A stretch of DNA of 64,000 nt from Pseudaestuariivita atlantica (GCF_001205715.1 NZ_AQQZ01000003.1:248001-312000); one strand, 5' to 3'; shown: positions 8,808 to 17,305, counted from the first letter of the stretch. Translations and numbers: made by a program. The notes: generated from the letters alone by a model not told the origin.

Positions 8808-9878
8808 ATGCTCAAATATCTTACCAGCGCGGCGCTTGCCGCGACCATGGCCTTCGGGGCCGCGGCGACGGCATGGGCCGACGCGCACGCGATCACCCTT
8901 CGCGCCACGGCGAACTCGAACGAGAACGACGAGGATTACGACGGTCTCGTGGTCTTCAAGAACTACGTCGAGGCGGCCTCGAACGGGTCGATCAACGTGG
9001 AACTGTTCATCGGCACGCAGCTGTGCGGCAACGGCACCGAGTGTCTGCAGGGCATCGCCGACGGCACGATCGACATCTACATCTCCACCTCGGGCGGCGC
9101 GTCGGGCATCTTCCCGTTCGTGCAGGTCCTCGACCTGCCCTACCTGATGGCCGATGACCGCGTGGCCGAAGCCGTGCTGCAATCGGGCACCGGCTTCATG
9201 GACACCATGAAGAAGATGACGATGGAAAACTCCGGCGGCGCGATCCGCCTGATGACCGTCGGCAACACCGGCGGCTGGCGCAACTTCGCCAACACCAAGC
9301 GCCCGATCCAGAACCCCGAGGACATGGCCGGCCTCAAGATCCGGACCGTCGTCGCGGACCTGCCGCAGGAACTGGTCAAGGCCCTTGGCGCTTCGCCCAC
9401 CCCGATCCCGTGGCCGGAGCTCTTCACCTCGTTCCAGACCGGCGTTGTGGAAGGCTCGAAGAACGGCATCACCGACATCATGAACATGAAGTTCCCCGAA
9501 GCGGGCCTGCAATACGTCACGCTTGACGGCCACGCCTACATGGGCGCGCTGTGGTTCATGAACAACGACCGCTTCATGTCGATGGACGAAGCCCAGCGCC
9601 GCGTGATCGTGGACGGCTTCTACCAGCTGCAGCAGGCAACCTTCGCCTCGCCCAAGCGCAAGTCGATCCAGGCGTATGAAGACTTCGTCGCCGGTGGCGG
9701 CAACCTCTATGTCCCGACGCCCGAGCAGAAAGCGGCGTTCAAGGCAGCGGCGGCCCCGGTTTACGACTGGTTCAAGGCGAACATCGACGGTGGCTCCGCC
9801 ATCTTCGACGCGCTGACCGCCAGCGTGGCCGAGGTTGAAGCAGACCTGGAAGCGGTGCGCGCAGCCGACACCCAGTAA
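8808..9878 (+). CDS. TRAP transporter substrate-binding protein (DctP)
   Basis: A 356-residue periplasmic binding protein. It begins with a Sec signal peptide (MLKYLTSAALAATMAFG, cleavage near AWADA). The mature part shows DctP features: ATANSNENDEDYDGLVVFK, VELFIGTQLCGNG, the conserved ADGTIDIYIS region, MAGLKIRTV with its carboxylate-binding Arg, and SFQTGVVEGSKNGI. The start at 8808 follows AGGGAGACCCAC. It defines the specificity of the transporter, but the ligand cannot be named with confidence. A strong terminator follows the gene and closes the operon. Confidence 0.92.
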   Translation: MLKYLTSAALAATMAFGAAATAWADAHAITLRATANSNENDEDYDGLVVFKNYVEAASNGSINVELFIGTQLCGNGTECLQGIADGTIDIYISTSGGASGIFPFVQVLDLPYLMADDRVAEAVLQSGTGFMDTMKKMTMENSGGAIRLMTVGNTGGWRNFANTKRPIQNPEDMAGLKIRTVVADLPQELVKALGASPTPIPWPELFTSFQTGVVEGSKNGITDIMNMKFPEAGLQYVTLDGHAYMGALWFMNNDRFMSMDEAQRRVIVDGFYQLQQATFASPKRKSIQAYEDFVAGGGNLYVPTPEQKAAFKAAAAPVYDWFKANIDGGSAIFDALTASVAEVEADLEAVRAADTQ

Positions 9879-9900
9879 GCGCAAAGCCTGTACAATCGAA

Positions 9901-9927
9901 GGGCGGCCCCGGCGGGCCGCCCTTTTT
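9901..9927 (+). terminator. Rho-independent terminator of the monooxygenase/TRAP operon
   Basis: GGGCGGCCC at 9901-9909 pairs perfectly with GGGCCGCCC at 9914-9922 across a CGGC loop, followed by five T. It may also serve the convergent adaptor gene, though the T-tract favours the plus strand. Confidence 0.9.
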
Positions 9928-9942
9928 CGTGCGCGGTTCCGA

Positions 9943-10896
9943 TTACTGCGACACGGGCACCGTCGACACTTCGACCGCCTCGTTCAGGAACAGCGCGGGC
10001 GCGCAGGCGGGATCGACGTCGATCGTCGCCTCCACATACTGGGTTTCAAGATCGGCCTCGGTATCGAGATGGCTGATCGCGCCCTTGCAGACATCGCCAT
10101 TGACCCGCGTGAACGTCACCTCTCGCCCGACGGCCACGCCGCCCGGCGCGGTCGCGGACAGGGTACCGATCAGGAAGTAGATCTCGATGCTTTTCTGGTC
10201 GGGCGCATAGATCTGGGCCGCGCGGGCGCCGTCCTGCACGCAATCGCCAACCGTCGCCTCGAACCCCACCAGCACACCGTCGAACGGTGCGGTCAGGGTC
10301 AGTTCGTCGAGGTTGATCTCGGCCGTCTGGACATCAAGCTGCCCGATCTCCAGCGCGATATCCGCCCGCACCTTGGCGGCCTGCGCGTTGGCGATGGCCT
10401 CTTCCGCGCGGTCCGCGGCAAAGCGCGCGTCGAGGTAGCGCCGCTCGACCGTTTCCATCGTGGTCTCGTTGATCAGGCCCCGCCCGAACATCACGCTGTT
10501 GCGCTGGAATTCCTCCTGCACCAGCGTCAGTTCCTGCGCGCGGCGGTCATTGTCCGCCCGCGCCGATGCGACGGCAAGCTGGCGCTCGCTCACCGCGGCG
10601 GCCAGTTCGTCCACCCGCGCCCGCGCGGTGCGCAGGGCCAGCTGCGACAGCCGGTCATCCAGCCGCACCAGCACCTCGCCCGCCTGCGCCACCCGCGCAC
10701 GTTTCGCGGTTTCCGACACCTCCACGATGCAACCCCGCGCGCCATAGCTGAGACCCGCCATGTCGGAAGCGCGCACCGTGCCGAAATAGGTCTGGGCCGG
10801 GATCGCGGACAGCGTTTGCCCGGTCGTCTGGGCCGAGGCGCCAAGCGGCCCCACCGTCATCGCGATGGCCGCCAGTATCCTAGTCGTCGCGCGCAT
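9943..10896 (-). CDS. Periplasmic adaptor protein, RND/HlyD type, without a partner pump
   Basis: A 317-residue membrane-fusion protein. After a signal peptide (MRATTRILAAIAMTVG, ending near ASAQ) comes a lipoyl half-motif, a long alpha-helical hairpin at about residues 85-185 (rich in Arg, Glu and Ala) with the adaptor phrase RGLINETTMETVERRY, a second lipoyl half at about 200-225 (TLTAPFDGVLVGFEATVGD) and a beta-barrel domain. Normally such a protein links an inner-membrane pump to a TolC-like channel, but neither gene is adjacent. It may serve a pump encoded elsewhere or hold another envelope role. Confidence 0.8.
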   Translation of the reverse strand: MRATTRILAAIAMTVGPLGASAQTTGQTLSAIPAQTYFGTVRASDMAGLSYGARGCIVEVSETAKRARVAQAGEVLVRLDDRLSQLALRTARARVDELAAAVSERQLAVASARADNDRRAQELTLVQEEFQRNSVMFGRGLINETTMETVERRYLDARFAADRAEEAIANAQAAKVRADIALEIGQLDVQTAEINLDELTLTAPFDGVLVGFEATVGDCVQDGARAAQIYAPDQKSIEIYFLIGTLSATAPGGVAVGREVTFTRVNGDVCKGAISHLDTEADLETQYVEATIDVDPACAPALFLNEAVEVSTVPVSQ

Positions 10897-11064
10897 CTGT
10901 CATCCCTCGCCGCTGCCTTGCGAGGAAACCTTAGCACGGAAGTCCGGACCCGCCACATGCGCGCTGATCACGAGGCCTCGATCCCACCGGAAAACGCGCC
11001 ATTTCAGCGCAGGAAGAGGCCCCTTGCGGGTTTTGCTTGCGACCCCGCGCCGGCGGGGCGACAC

Positions 11065-11535
11065 TCAACGAAACGGGTACATCCAGACACGGTAATCGTC
11101 GATCAACTCATGCGACTTCTCGATCTCCTCCCGCGTCATCTTCTTGACCACTTCCTCCTGGCTGATCGCCGCGTCCGGATCGCCCCCGATCGCGCTGAGG
11201 ACGTACCACATGTAGGCGCGGATCAGGTCCGGCGCGGGCATGCCGATGCCGACCTCGTAATACCAGCCGACACCGGATTGCGCGCCGGGATGGCCCTTCA
11301 TGGCGCTGCGCAGGTACCAGTCGAAGGCGCGGATCGGGTCCTTCTCGACCCCGAGGCCAAGTGCGTACATCACGCCGATCAGCTCCTCGGCATCGGCATT
11401 GCCGGACCGGGCCGCGGGCCAGAGCGCGGTATAGGCTTCCTCGAACTTCCCGGCCTCCATCAGGTCGCGCGCTTCCTCGATCTCGGAAAGTGCCGGAGAG
11501 GCGAGAAACGCCAGCGTTATCAGAAACTTCTTCAT
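11065..11535 (-). CDS. Secreted Sel1-like/TPR repeat protein
   Basis: A 156-residue protein with a short signal peptide (MKKFLITLAFLASPALS). Two to three Sel1-like repeats follow at about residues 35-120: LWPAARSGNADAEELIGVMY, KDPIRAFDWYLRSAMKGHPG and DLIRAYMWYVLSAIGGD. Such repeats make alpha solenoids that bind other proteins. The start at 11535 overlaps or abuts the 5' end of the divergent peroxidase gene, so the two may share regulatory sequence. The role is unknown. Confidence 0.75.
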   Translation of the reverse strand: MKKFLITLAFLASPALSEIEEARDLMEAGKFEEAYTALWPAARSGNADAEELIGVMYALGLGVEKDPIRAFDWYLRSAMKGHPGAQSGVGWYYEVGIGMPAPDLIRAYMWYVLSAIGGDPDAAISQEEVVKKMTREEIEKSHELIDDYRVWMYPFR

Positions 11536-11547
11536 GCCCTGCCCTTC

Positions 11548-12828
11548 GTGCTGGCGACTGCCGCGGCGGCCGAGTTGCCGCGCCCGCTGACAGAGGCCGA
11601 TTTCCATCCCGTGGACCCGGCCAAGGCGCGGCTGGGTCAGCTTCTGTTCTACGATAAGATCCTGTCGGGCAACCGCAACATCTCTTGTGGAACCTGCCAT
11701 CACCATTCACTCGGGGGCACCGACGGGCTATCCTTGGGCATCGGTGAGGGCGGCGCAGGCGTTGGCCCCAAACGCACCGCAGGTGAGGGCGACGACCGCA
11801 TCCGCAAGCGCATCCCCCGCAACGCCCCCGCGCTCTGGAACCTTGGCGCGAAAGACATCCGCGTCCTGTTCCACGACGGGCGGCTCGAGGTGTCGGACAT
11901 CTACCAGAACGGCTTCAATTCGCCGGCCGAGGAATGGCTGCCCCAGGGCCTCGACACCATCGTTGCCGCGCAGGCCGTCCTGCCGCTGGTGGCGCAGTTC
12001 GAAATGGCCGGGAACCCGCGTGAAAACGAGATCGCAGGCGCCGTGCATGACCGCATCGACGCGGCCTGGCCCATCCTTGCCAAACGGGTGCGGATCATCC
12101 CGGAATACGGGCGGATGTTCGTGGACGCGTTCGATGATATCGACGCGCCAGAGGAGGTGACGATCGTGCAGGTCGCCAACGCTCTGGCAGCCTTCATCCA
12201 GACCGAGTGGCGCAATTTCGACAGCCCCTTCGACGCGCATCTGGCGGGTATTACACCGCTCACCGGAGAGGCCCGCGCGGGCATGGACCTGTTCTATGGC
12301 GAGGCCGGGTGCAGCACCTGCCACAGCGGCCCCCTGATGACCGATCAGTCCTTCCACGCGCTTGGCCTTCCCGCCTTCGGCCCCGGTCGCACGCGGCGCT
12401 TCGATCCGATGCCCCGCGACGTGGGCCGGATGGGAGAGACCGACGCGCTCGAAGACGCCTACCGCTTCCGCACGCCGATGCTGCGAAACGTCGCGCTGAC
12501 AGCCCCTTACGGACATAACGGCGCCTATCCCGACCTCGCTTCGATCATCCGCCACCACGCCGATCCGGCGGCGGCCAAGGCCGCGTGGACCCGCGACATG
12601 GCCCGCCTGCCCGCCGCCCCGTGGATTGCCGCGATCGACTTCGTGATCCAGACCGACAGCCGCGAGATGGCCCGGCAGAACGCCGTGCTCGACATCACGC
12701 CCGTGGGCCTGTCGGACGCCGACGTCGCGGCGCTCGAAGCCTTCCTGCACAGCCTGACCGGAAAGACCGCCCTGACCCGCCCGCTGGGTCGACCGGAAAC
12801 GGTGCCGTCGGGCCTGCCCGTCGACTAG
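11548..12828 (+). CDS. Di-haem cytochrome c peroxidase (MauG/CcpA family)
   Basis: About 426 residues of a periplasmic di-haem peroxidase. Two CxxCH haem sites are visible, CGTCH near residue 49 and CSTCH near residue 260, and later FRTPMLRNVALTAPYGHNGAY is the family motif around the distal region. It should reduce hydrogen peroxide with electrons from small cytochromes. The start is uncertain: no in-frame ATG lies near the expected signal peptide. GTG at 11548 leaves only MLATAAAAELP, while an upstream TTG or CTG would give a fuller leader (HALPFVLATAAAA) but overlaps the divergent gene. The mature domain is intact. Confidence 0.82.
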   Translation: MLATAAAAELPRPLTEADFHPVDPAKARLGQLLFYDKILSGNRNISCGTCHHHSLGGTDGLSLGIGEGGAGVGPKRTAGEGDDRIRKRIPRNAPALWNLGAKDIRVLFHDGRLEVSDIYQNGFNSPAEEWLPQGLDTIVAAQAVLPLVAQFEMAGNPRENEIAGAVHDRIDAAWPILAKRVRIIPEYGRMFVDAFDDIDAPEEVTIVQVANALAAFIQTEWRNFDSPFDAHLAGITPLTGEARAGMDLFYGEAGCSTCHSGPLMTDQSFHALGLPAFGPGRTRRFDPMPRDVGRMGETDALEDAYRFRTPMLRNVALTAPYGHNGAYPDLASIIRHHADPAAAKAAWTRDMARLPAAPWIAAIDFVIQTDSREMARQNAVLDITPVGLSDADVAALEAFLHSLTGKTALTRPLGRPETVPSGLPVD

Positions 12829-12840
12829 CGAGGCAGGCCA

Positions 12841-13659
12841 TCAGGCCTGATGAGCATCCCCGCGCAGCATCGGGAACCAGTCCTCGCGCAGCCGCTGACC
12901 CGGCTCCATTCCGTGCCCCGGATAGGGCGGCGAGGTCCGTCCGGGCCGCTCCACGTACCGCGCATCGTCCCCCAGCAGCCGCAGCGAAAAGGCCCGCCGC
13001 CGCGTATCCGACGTGTTCCCGCGCGCGCCGTGCAGCACGCCATAGGCAAAGGCCACCGCGTCACCCGGCTCCATCTCCCATTCAAGCACTTCCATCCCCT
13101 CAGCATCGGGGTCGGGCACCGGGATATAGGCCCCGTCATCGGGATAAAACGCGTCCTCGTTCAGCCAACGCGTTGGCAAGACGGGCTTTTCCCAGCGGTG
13201 CGATCCCGCCACGCAGCGCAGCGTCGCCTCGCGCACCGGGTCGAGCGGGGACCAGAAACTCACCGTTTGCCGCCCGTCCACGAAGTAATAGGGCGCGTCC
13301 TGGTGCCAGGGCGTGGGCTTGGACGTGCCCGGCTCCTTCACCAGCACGTGGTCGTGGAACATCTGCACGCTGTCCGATCCCATCAGTGCGGCAGCGACCT
13401 CGGCCACGGCGCTGTTGCGGATCACGTCCGCGAATTCGGGGATACGCTCCCAGTTGCAGTAATCGTCGAAAAACCGCCCGCCCTCACCGGGTTTGAGATT
13501 CTCGGCGGCATAGGGCCCCGGTTCGGCCATGTTGCGGGCCACGCCCGCGCGCAACGCATCGACATGATCGGCCCAAAGCCCCCGGATCACCACCGCGCCG
13601 TCGCGCTGAAACGCGGCCACGTCGGCCCGTGACACCAGCCCGTTCGCCAAGTCCGTCAT
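12841..13659 (-). CDS. Phytanoyl-CoA dioxygenase (PhyH) family protein
   Basis: A 272-residue Fe(II)/2-oxoglutarate-dependent oxygenase. The facial triad is visible as H-x-D in PTPWHQDAPYYF (about residue 138) and the distal His in AFAYGVLHGARGNTS (about 218). The Arg that holds 2-oxoglutarate is probably in RRAFSLRLLG. The start at 13659 follows GAGGGAGCAATCG. Members hydroxylate lipids, ectoine and many small molecules; the neighbours give no clue to the substrate. It is convergent with the peroxidase, with only 12 bases between stops. Confidence 0.87.
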   Translation of the reverse strand: MTDLANGLVSRADVAAFQRDGAVVIRGLWADHVDALRAGVARNMAEPGPYAAENLKPGEGGRFFDDYCNWERIPEFADVIRNSAVAEVAAALMGSDSVQMFHDHVLVKEPGTSKPTPWHQDAPYYFVDGRQTVSFWSPLDPVREATLRCVAGSHRWEKPVLPTRWLNEDAFYPDDGAYIPVPDPDAEGMEVLEWEMEPGDAVAFAYGVLHGARGNTSDTRRRAFSLRLLGDDARYVERPGRTSPPYPGHGMEPGQRLREDWFPMLRGDAHQA

Positions 13660-13779
13660 CGATTGCTCCCTCGTCGCGCCGCGCCGCACCCTAAGCGACG
13701 CCACCAAGCCCGCGCAATCCGCATTTGCTTGCCATTTCCGGTGGCGAGACGTCCGGCGGGGCGGTAGAACACGACCAGC

Positions 13780-13856
13780 GGTCCCTTAGCTCAACTGGAT
13801 AGAGCAGCTGACTTCTAATCAGCAGGTTGAGGGTTCGAGTCCTTCAGGGATCGCCA
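13780..13856 (+). tRNA. tRNA-Arg (anticodon TCT)
   Basis: A complete cloverleaf: acceptor GGTCCCT pairs with AGGGATC, the anticodon loop CTTCTAA sits on a GCTGA/TCAGC stem, the T arm is GAGGG-TTCGAGT-CCTTC, and CCA is encoded at 13854-13856. The anticodon TCT reads AGA/AGG codons. The convergent aminotransferase stop lies two bases after the CCA end. Confidence 0.95.
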
Positions 13857-13857
13857 C

Positions 13858-15192
13858 CTATCCGGTCGCTTGCGCGATGCTCCGGTCGATCGCGCCCGCA
13901 AGGATGTCGGCGGCTTCGTCAAGCTGCGTGTGGTCAGCGATGAAGGGCGGGGCGAGCAGGACGTGGTCGCCATTCTTCCCGTCGATCGTGCCGCCCATGG
14001 GATAACAGATCAGACCGTCCGAAAACGCCGCCGCCTTGATCCGGGCGTGCAGTCTGGCCTCCGGGCTCCATGGCGCTTTCGTCTCCCGGTCCGCGACCAG
14101 CTCGACGCCGCAGAAGAGGCCAGACCCGCGGATGTCGCCCACGTGCGGATGCTGGCCCAGCCGGTCGCGCAGGGCCTGCCTGAAATGGGTGCCGGAGGGG
14201 GTCACGCGGGCCAGCACCTCGTCGTCGACGAGGCGTTCCAGAACCGCCAGCCCCGCGGCGCAGGCGACCGGGTGGCCAAGATAGGTGTGGCCGTGCTGGA
14301 AAAAGCCCGACCCGTTCAGAATCGCATCGTGGATGGCCTTGGTGCACAGGGTTGCCCCGATGGGCTGGTACCCGCCCCCGAGGCCCTTGGCGATGGCGCA
14401 GATGTCGGGGGAGACGCCGAATTGCTCGCAGGCGAACAGGGTGCCGGTGCGCCCCATGCCGCACATTACCTCGTCGAGGATCAGCAGGATGCCGTGGCGG
14501 TCGCACACCTCCCGCACACGCGCGAAATAGTCGCCCACCGGCCCAACCGCGCCCAGTGTCGCGCCCACGACCGGTTCGGCGACGAAAGCCATGACCGTTT
14601 CGGGGCCCAGCGACTGGAATTCGGCCTCCAGCTCGTCGATCAGGCGGTCGACATAGGCCTCGTCGGTCTCGCCCTCGGACAGTCCGCGATAGGCGTAGCA
14701 GGGCGAGACATGGCTGACATCGATCAGGATGGGGGCGAACTGCGCGCGGCGCCATGCATTGCCGCCGGTTGCCAGCGCGCCAAGCGTGTTGCCGTGATAG
14801 CTTTGCCGCCGCGCGACGATCTTGTGGCGCTGGGGCTCACCCGTTTCGAGGTAGTATTGCCGCGCCAGCTTGATCGCCGCTTCCATCGCCTCGGACCCGC
14901 CCGACACGAAATAGACGCGATCGAGGTCGCCGGGCGCGAGCGAGACCAGCTTGTCCGCCAGCCGCTCTGCCGGGTCCGACGTGAAAAAGCCGGTATGCGC
15001 GAAGGCCACTTCGTCCATCTGCGCCTTGACCGCCGCCGTCACCCGCGCGTCGCCGTGACCCAGGCAGGACACCGCCGCATCCCCGAAATTGAGGTAGGAT
15101 TTTCCATCTTTATCAAACAGGTATACGCCTTCACCACGGATCACCTGCGGCGGCGGCGCCTTCGAGTTGCGGGGAAAGACATGGGAGGTCAC
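13858..15192 (-). CDS. Class III (omega) aminotransferase
   Basis: A 444-residue PLP enzyme of the ornithine/omega-aminotransferase fold. It shows YFVSGGSEAMEAAIKLARQ (phosphate cup), RRQSYHGNTLGALA, the cofactor Asp in GILLILDEVMCGMGRTG, and the Schiff-base Lys in AIAKGLGGGYQPIGA at about residue 265. It moves an amino group between a terminal amine or beta/gamma-amino acid and a keto acid. It is divergent from an RpiR regulator and a TAXI-type TRAP system, which suggests use of an imported amine or amino acid. The exact substrate is unknown. Confidence 0.9.
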   Translation of the reverse strand: MTSHVFPRNSKAPPPQVIRGEGVYLFDKDGKSYLNFGDAAVSCLGHGDARVTAAVKAQMDEVAFAHTGFFTSDPAERLADKLVSLAPGDLDRVYFVSGGSEAMEAAIKLARQYYLETGEPQRHKIVARRQSYHGNTLGALATGGNAWRRAQFAPILIDVSHVSPCYAYRGLSEGETDEAYVDRLIDELEAEFQSLGPETVMAFVAEPVVGATLGAVGPVGDYFARVREVCDRHGILLILDEVMCGMGRTGTLFACEQFGVSPDICAIAKGLGGGYQPIGATLCTKAIHDAILNGSGFFQHGHTYLGHPVACAAGLAVLERLVDDEVLARVTPSGTHFRQALRDRLGQHPHVGDIRGSGLFCGVELVADRETKAPWSPEARLHARIKAAAFSDGLICYPMGGTIDGKNGDHVLLAPPFIADHTQLDEAADILAGAIDRSIAQATG

Positions 15193-15360
15193 GACGCGAA
15201 TCCTCCACGGAGGGACGCCTGAAATATCAGGGTCCGGAAACCGGAGAAGCGGTCGCCGCTTGCGGCCAGATCACCCCCGGCTTTCCCGAACCCGTTTTCA
15301 GATAGCTTGCGCAAAACACTCCCCTCAAGGCGTCGTCCAGACAGGCTGCTCCGGCAAATT

Positions 15361-15376
15361 TGAAACACATATTTCA
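15361..15376. promoter_or_regulatory. Candidate RpiR operator (TGAAA-N6-TTTCA)
   Basis: A 16-bp palindrome, TGAAA at 15361-15365 and TTTCA at 15372-15376, lies 14 bases before the RpiR start in the divergent promoter region. RpiR-type regulators often bind such inverted TGAAA-like arms, so autoregulation and control of the aminotransferase are plausible. Confidence 0.45.
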
Positions 15377-15390
15377 CAGATTGACAACGC

Positions 15391-16293
15391 ATGAAACGCT
15401 TGCAAACCTCACTCGCGGGAGGGCTGCCGATTCCTACTTCGACACTCGAAGACCGTGTTGCCGAGCGTTATGCCGGACTTTCCGAGCAACTTCGGAAAGC
15501 CGCCGACTACGTTCTGGCCAACCCGCTGGACATCGCCAGCCGCCCGCTGCGGTCGATCTCGAACGACAGCAAGGTGTCGCCCGCCACGTTCTCGCGGCTG
15601 TCACGGGCGCTTGGATACGACACGTTCGAGGACATGAAGGAGATCTCGCGCCGGTCGGTCGACCAACAGGTGATCTCTTTGTCGGCCAAGGCCGAATTGC
15701 TGCGCAACGGGTCCGCGTCGGGCCAGTCGATGCTGTCGCGGCAGGGAGAGGCCTGTATCGAGAACATCCAGACCTTCCTGACCCGCGCCGACGAGCGCAA
15801 GCTGGAAGAGACGGCGACGCTGTTGCGGGACGCAAACCGCGTGATCCTTCTTGGCGCGCTCGCCTCGACCGGGATCACCGAATATTTCGCCTATCTCGCG
15901 CAATTCTTCGCGCCGAACTGGTCACTGGCGGGGCGCATGGGCGCGTCGCTGGGATCACAGGCCGCGCAGTTGCGGCAGGGCGACGTGGTGTTCATCGTCA
16001 CGATGCGGCCCTATGCCCAGCGCGCGGTCGCCGCCGCAAGGCTGGCCCGCGAGGCCGGGGCCGACGTGGTGCTTGTCACCGATGCGCTGGAATGTCCGGC
16101 ACTTGCCCATGCCTCGCACAGTTTCGTGGTTCCCACGGACAGCCCGCAATTCTTCTCCTCATACGTTGTCACGCTCGTGCTGATCGAAACGCTGATCGCC
16201 ATGATCGTCGCCGCGTCCGAGGCAGATGCAACCGCTGCGATCAAGAAGGTCGAAGCGAAAAACCAGGAACTCGGCGAATACTGGGCCGGGTGA
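15391..16293 (+). CDS. MurR/RpiR family transcriptional regulator
   Basis: A 300-residue regulator. The N-terminal RpiR helix-turn-helix spans about residues 25-95 (LSEQLRKAADYVLANP, SNDSKVSPATFSRLSRALGY, FEDMKEISR). A SIS sugar-isomerase-like domain spans about 135-270 (VILLGALASTGITEYFAYL, GDVVFIVTMRPYAQRAV, ADVVLVTDALECP). The SIS domain usually binds a phosphosugar, though in marine bacteria these regulators also control amino-acid and sulfonate genes. It ends 24 bases before the TAXI gene and is probably cotranscribed with it. Confidence 0.9.
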   Translation: MKRLQTSLAGGLPIPTSTLEDRVAERYAGLSEQLRKAADYVLANPLDIASRPLRSISNDSKVSPATFSRLSRALGYDTFEDMKEISRRSVDQQVISLSAKAELLRNGSASGQSMLSRQGEACIENIQTFLTRADERKLEETATLLRDANRVILLGALASTGITEYFAYLAQFFAPNWSLAGRMGASLGSQAAQLRQGDVVFIVTMRPYAQRAVAAARLAREAGADVVLVTDALECPALAHASHSFVVPTDSPQFFSSYVVTLVLIETLIAMIVAASEADATAAIKKVEAKNQELGEYWAG

Positions 16294-16317
16294 TCTTTCA
16301 AAAGGGAGACTTATCAC

Positions 16318-17286
16318 ATGTTGAAACAACTGAAACTTGGCGGGGCCGTGATGCTTGGCGCCATGATGGCGGCCTCGATGACCGTCGCGCAGGAATTCAT
16401 TTCCATCGGCACCGGCGGCGTGACCGGCGTCTATTACCCCACGGGCGGCGCGATCTGCCGTCTCGTGAACAAGGGACGCAAGGAACACGGCATCCGCTGA
16501 GCCGTGGAATCGACCGGCGGCTCGGTCTACAACATCAACACGATCAAGGCCGGAGAGCTTGAATTCGGCGTGGCCCAGTCGGACTGGCAGTACCACGCCT
16601 ATAACGGCACCTCGAAATTCGAAGGCGATGCTGCGTTCCCGAAACTGCGGGCGGTGATGTCCGTGCACCCCGAACCGTTCACGCTGATCGTGCGCGGTGA
16701 CAGCGACATCGACAGCTTCGAGGACCTCAAGGGCAAGCGCGTGAACGTCGGCAACCCCGGTTCCGGCCAGCGCGCCACGATGGAAGTCGTGATGGACGCC
16801 TTTGGCATCACGATGGACGACCTTGCACTGGCGACCGAATACAAGGGTTCGGAAATGGCCAAGCAGCTGTGCGACGGCAATATCGACGCCATGATCTACA
16901 CGATCGGCCACCCGGCCGCGGCGATCAAGGAAGCGACCACCACCTGTGATGCGCGACTGGTCAGCGTGACCGGCGCTCCGATCGACAAGCTGGTGGCCGA
17001 CAACCCGTTCTACCGCGTCGCGACCATTCCGGGCGGCATGTACAAGGGCACCGACGGCGACACCACGACCTTCGGCGTGGGCGCGACCTTCGTGACCTCG
17101 GCGGATGTGCCCGAAAACGTTGTCTATATCGTCGCCAAGGCCGTCATGGAGAACATCGACGACTTCCGTGGCCTGCACCCGGCATTTGCCAACCTTGACC
17201 CCGCGCAGATGGTCAAGGACGGGCTGAGCGCGCCGCTGCATCCCGGCGCTGCCAAGGCCTACAAGGAACTGGGGCTGATCGACTGA
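16318..17286 (+). CDS. TAXI-type TRAP solute-binding protein with one in-frame TGA (candidate selenoprotein)
   Basis: The frame of 322 codons is open apart from one TGA at 16498-16500 (codon 61). Before it come a signal peptide (about residues 1-24, cleaved near VAQE) and the TAXI motif [17 protein letters not shown]. After it the frame resumes exactly with [14 protein letters not shown] and continues as a normal TAXI protein to the stop ([28 protein letters not shown]). From memory of the family, relatives carry Cys at this position (GIRC-S-VESTGG), so TGA stands for Cys by one base change. A 6-bp hairpin with loop CGGC starts 14 bases into the sequence that follows, as a bacterial SECIS would. 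Readthrough as selenocysteine is my preferred reading; a nonsense mutation or sequencing error cannot be excluded. Substrate unknown. Confidence 0.75.
16512..16527 (+). promoter_or_regulatory. Candidate bacterial SECIS hairpin
   Basis: GACCGG at 16512-16517 pairs with TCGGTC at 16522-16527 (five Watson-Crick pairs and one G.U) around the loop CGGC. The loop starts 17 bases after the TGA and has G at its second position, which meets the published bacterial SECIS rules on distance and loop base. A competing perfect hairpin, GAGCCG 16499-16504 with CGGCTC 16518-16523, overlaps it. Confidence 0.5.
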
Positions 17287-17305
17287 TCCGCGCCTGACAG
17301 ACAGC

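Noticed and set aside
9835-11547. A long upstream extension of the peroxidase frame
   Set aside because: It is antisense to the adaptor and Sel1 genes and has no protein-like motifs; the peroxidase begins only near 11548.
16499-16523. Perfect hairpin GAGCCG/CGGCTC as the SECIS
   Set aside because: It is stronger by base pairing but starts within the TGA and puts its loop too close to that codon; the hairpin at 16512-16527 fits the known rules better.
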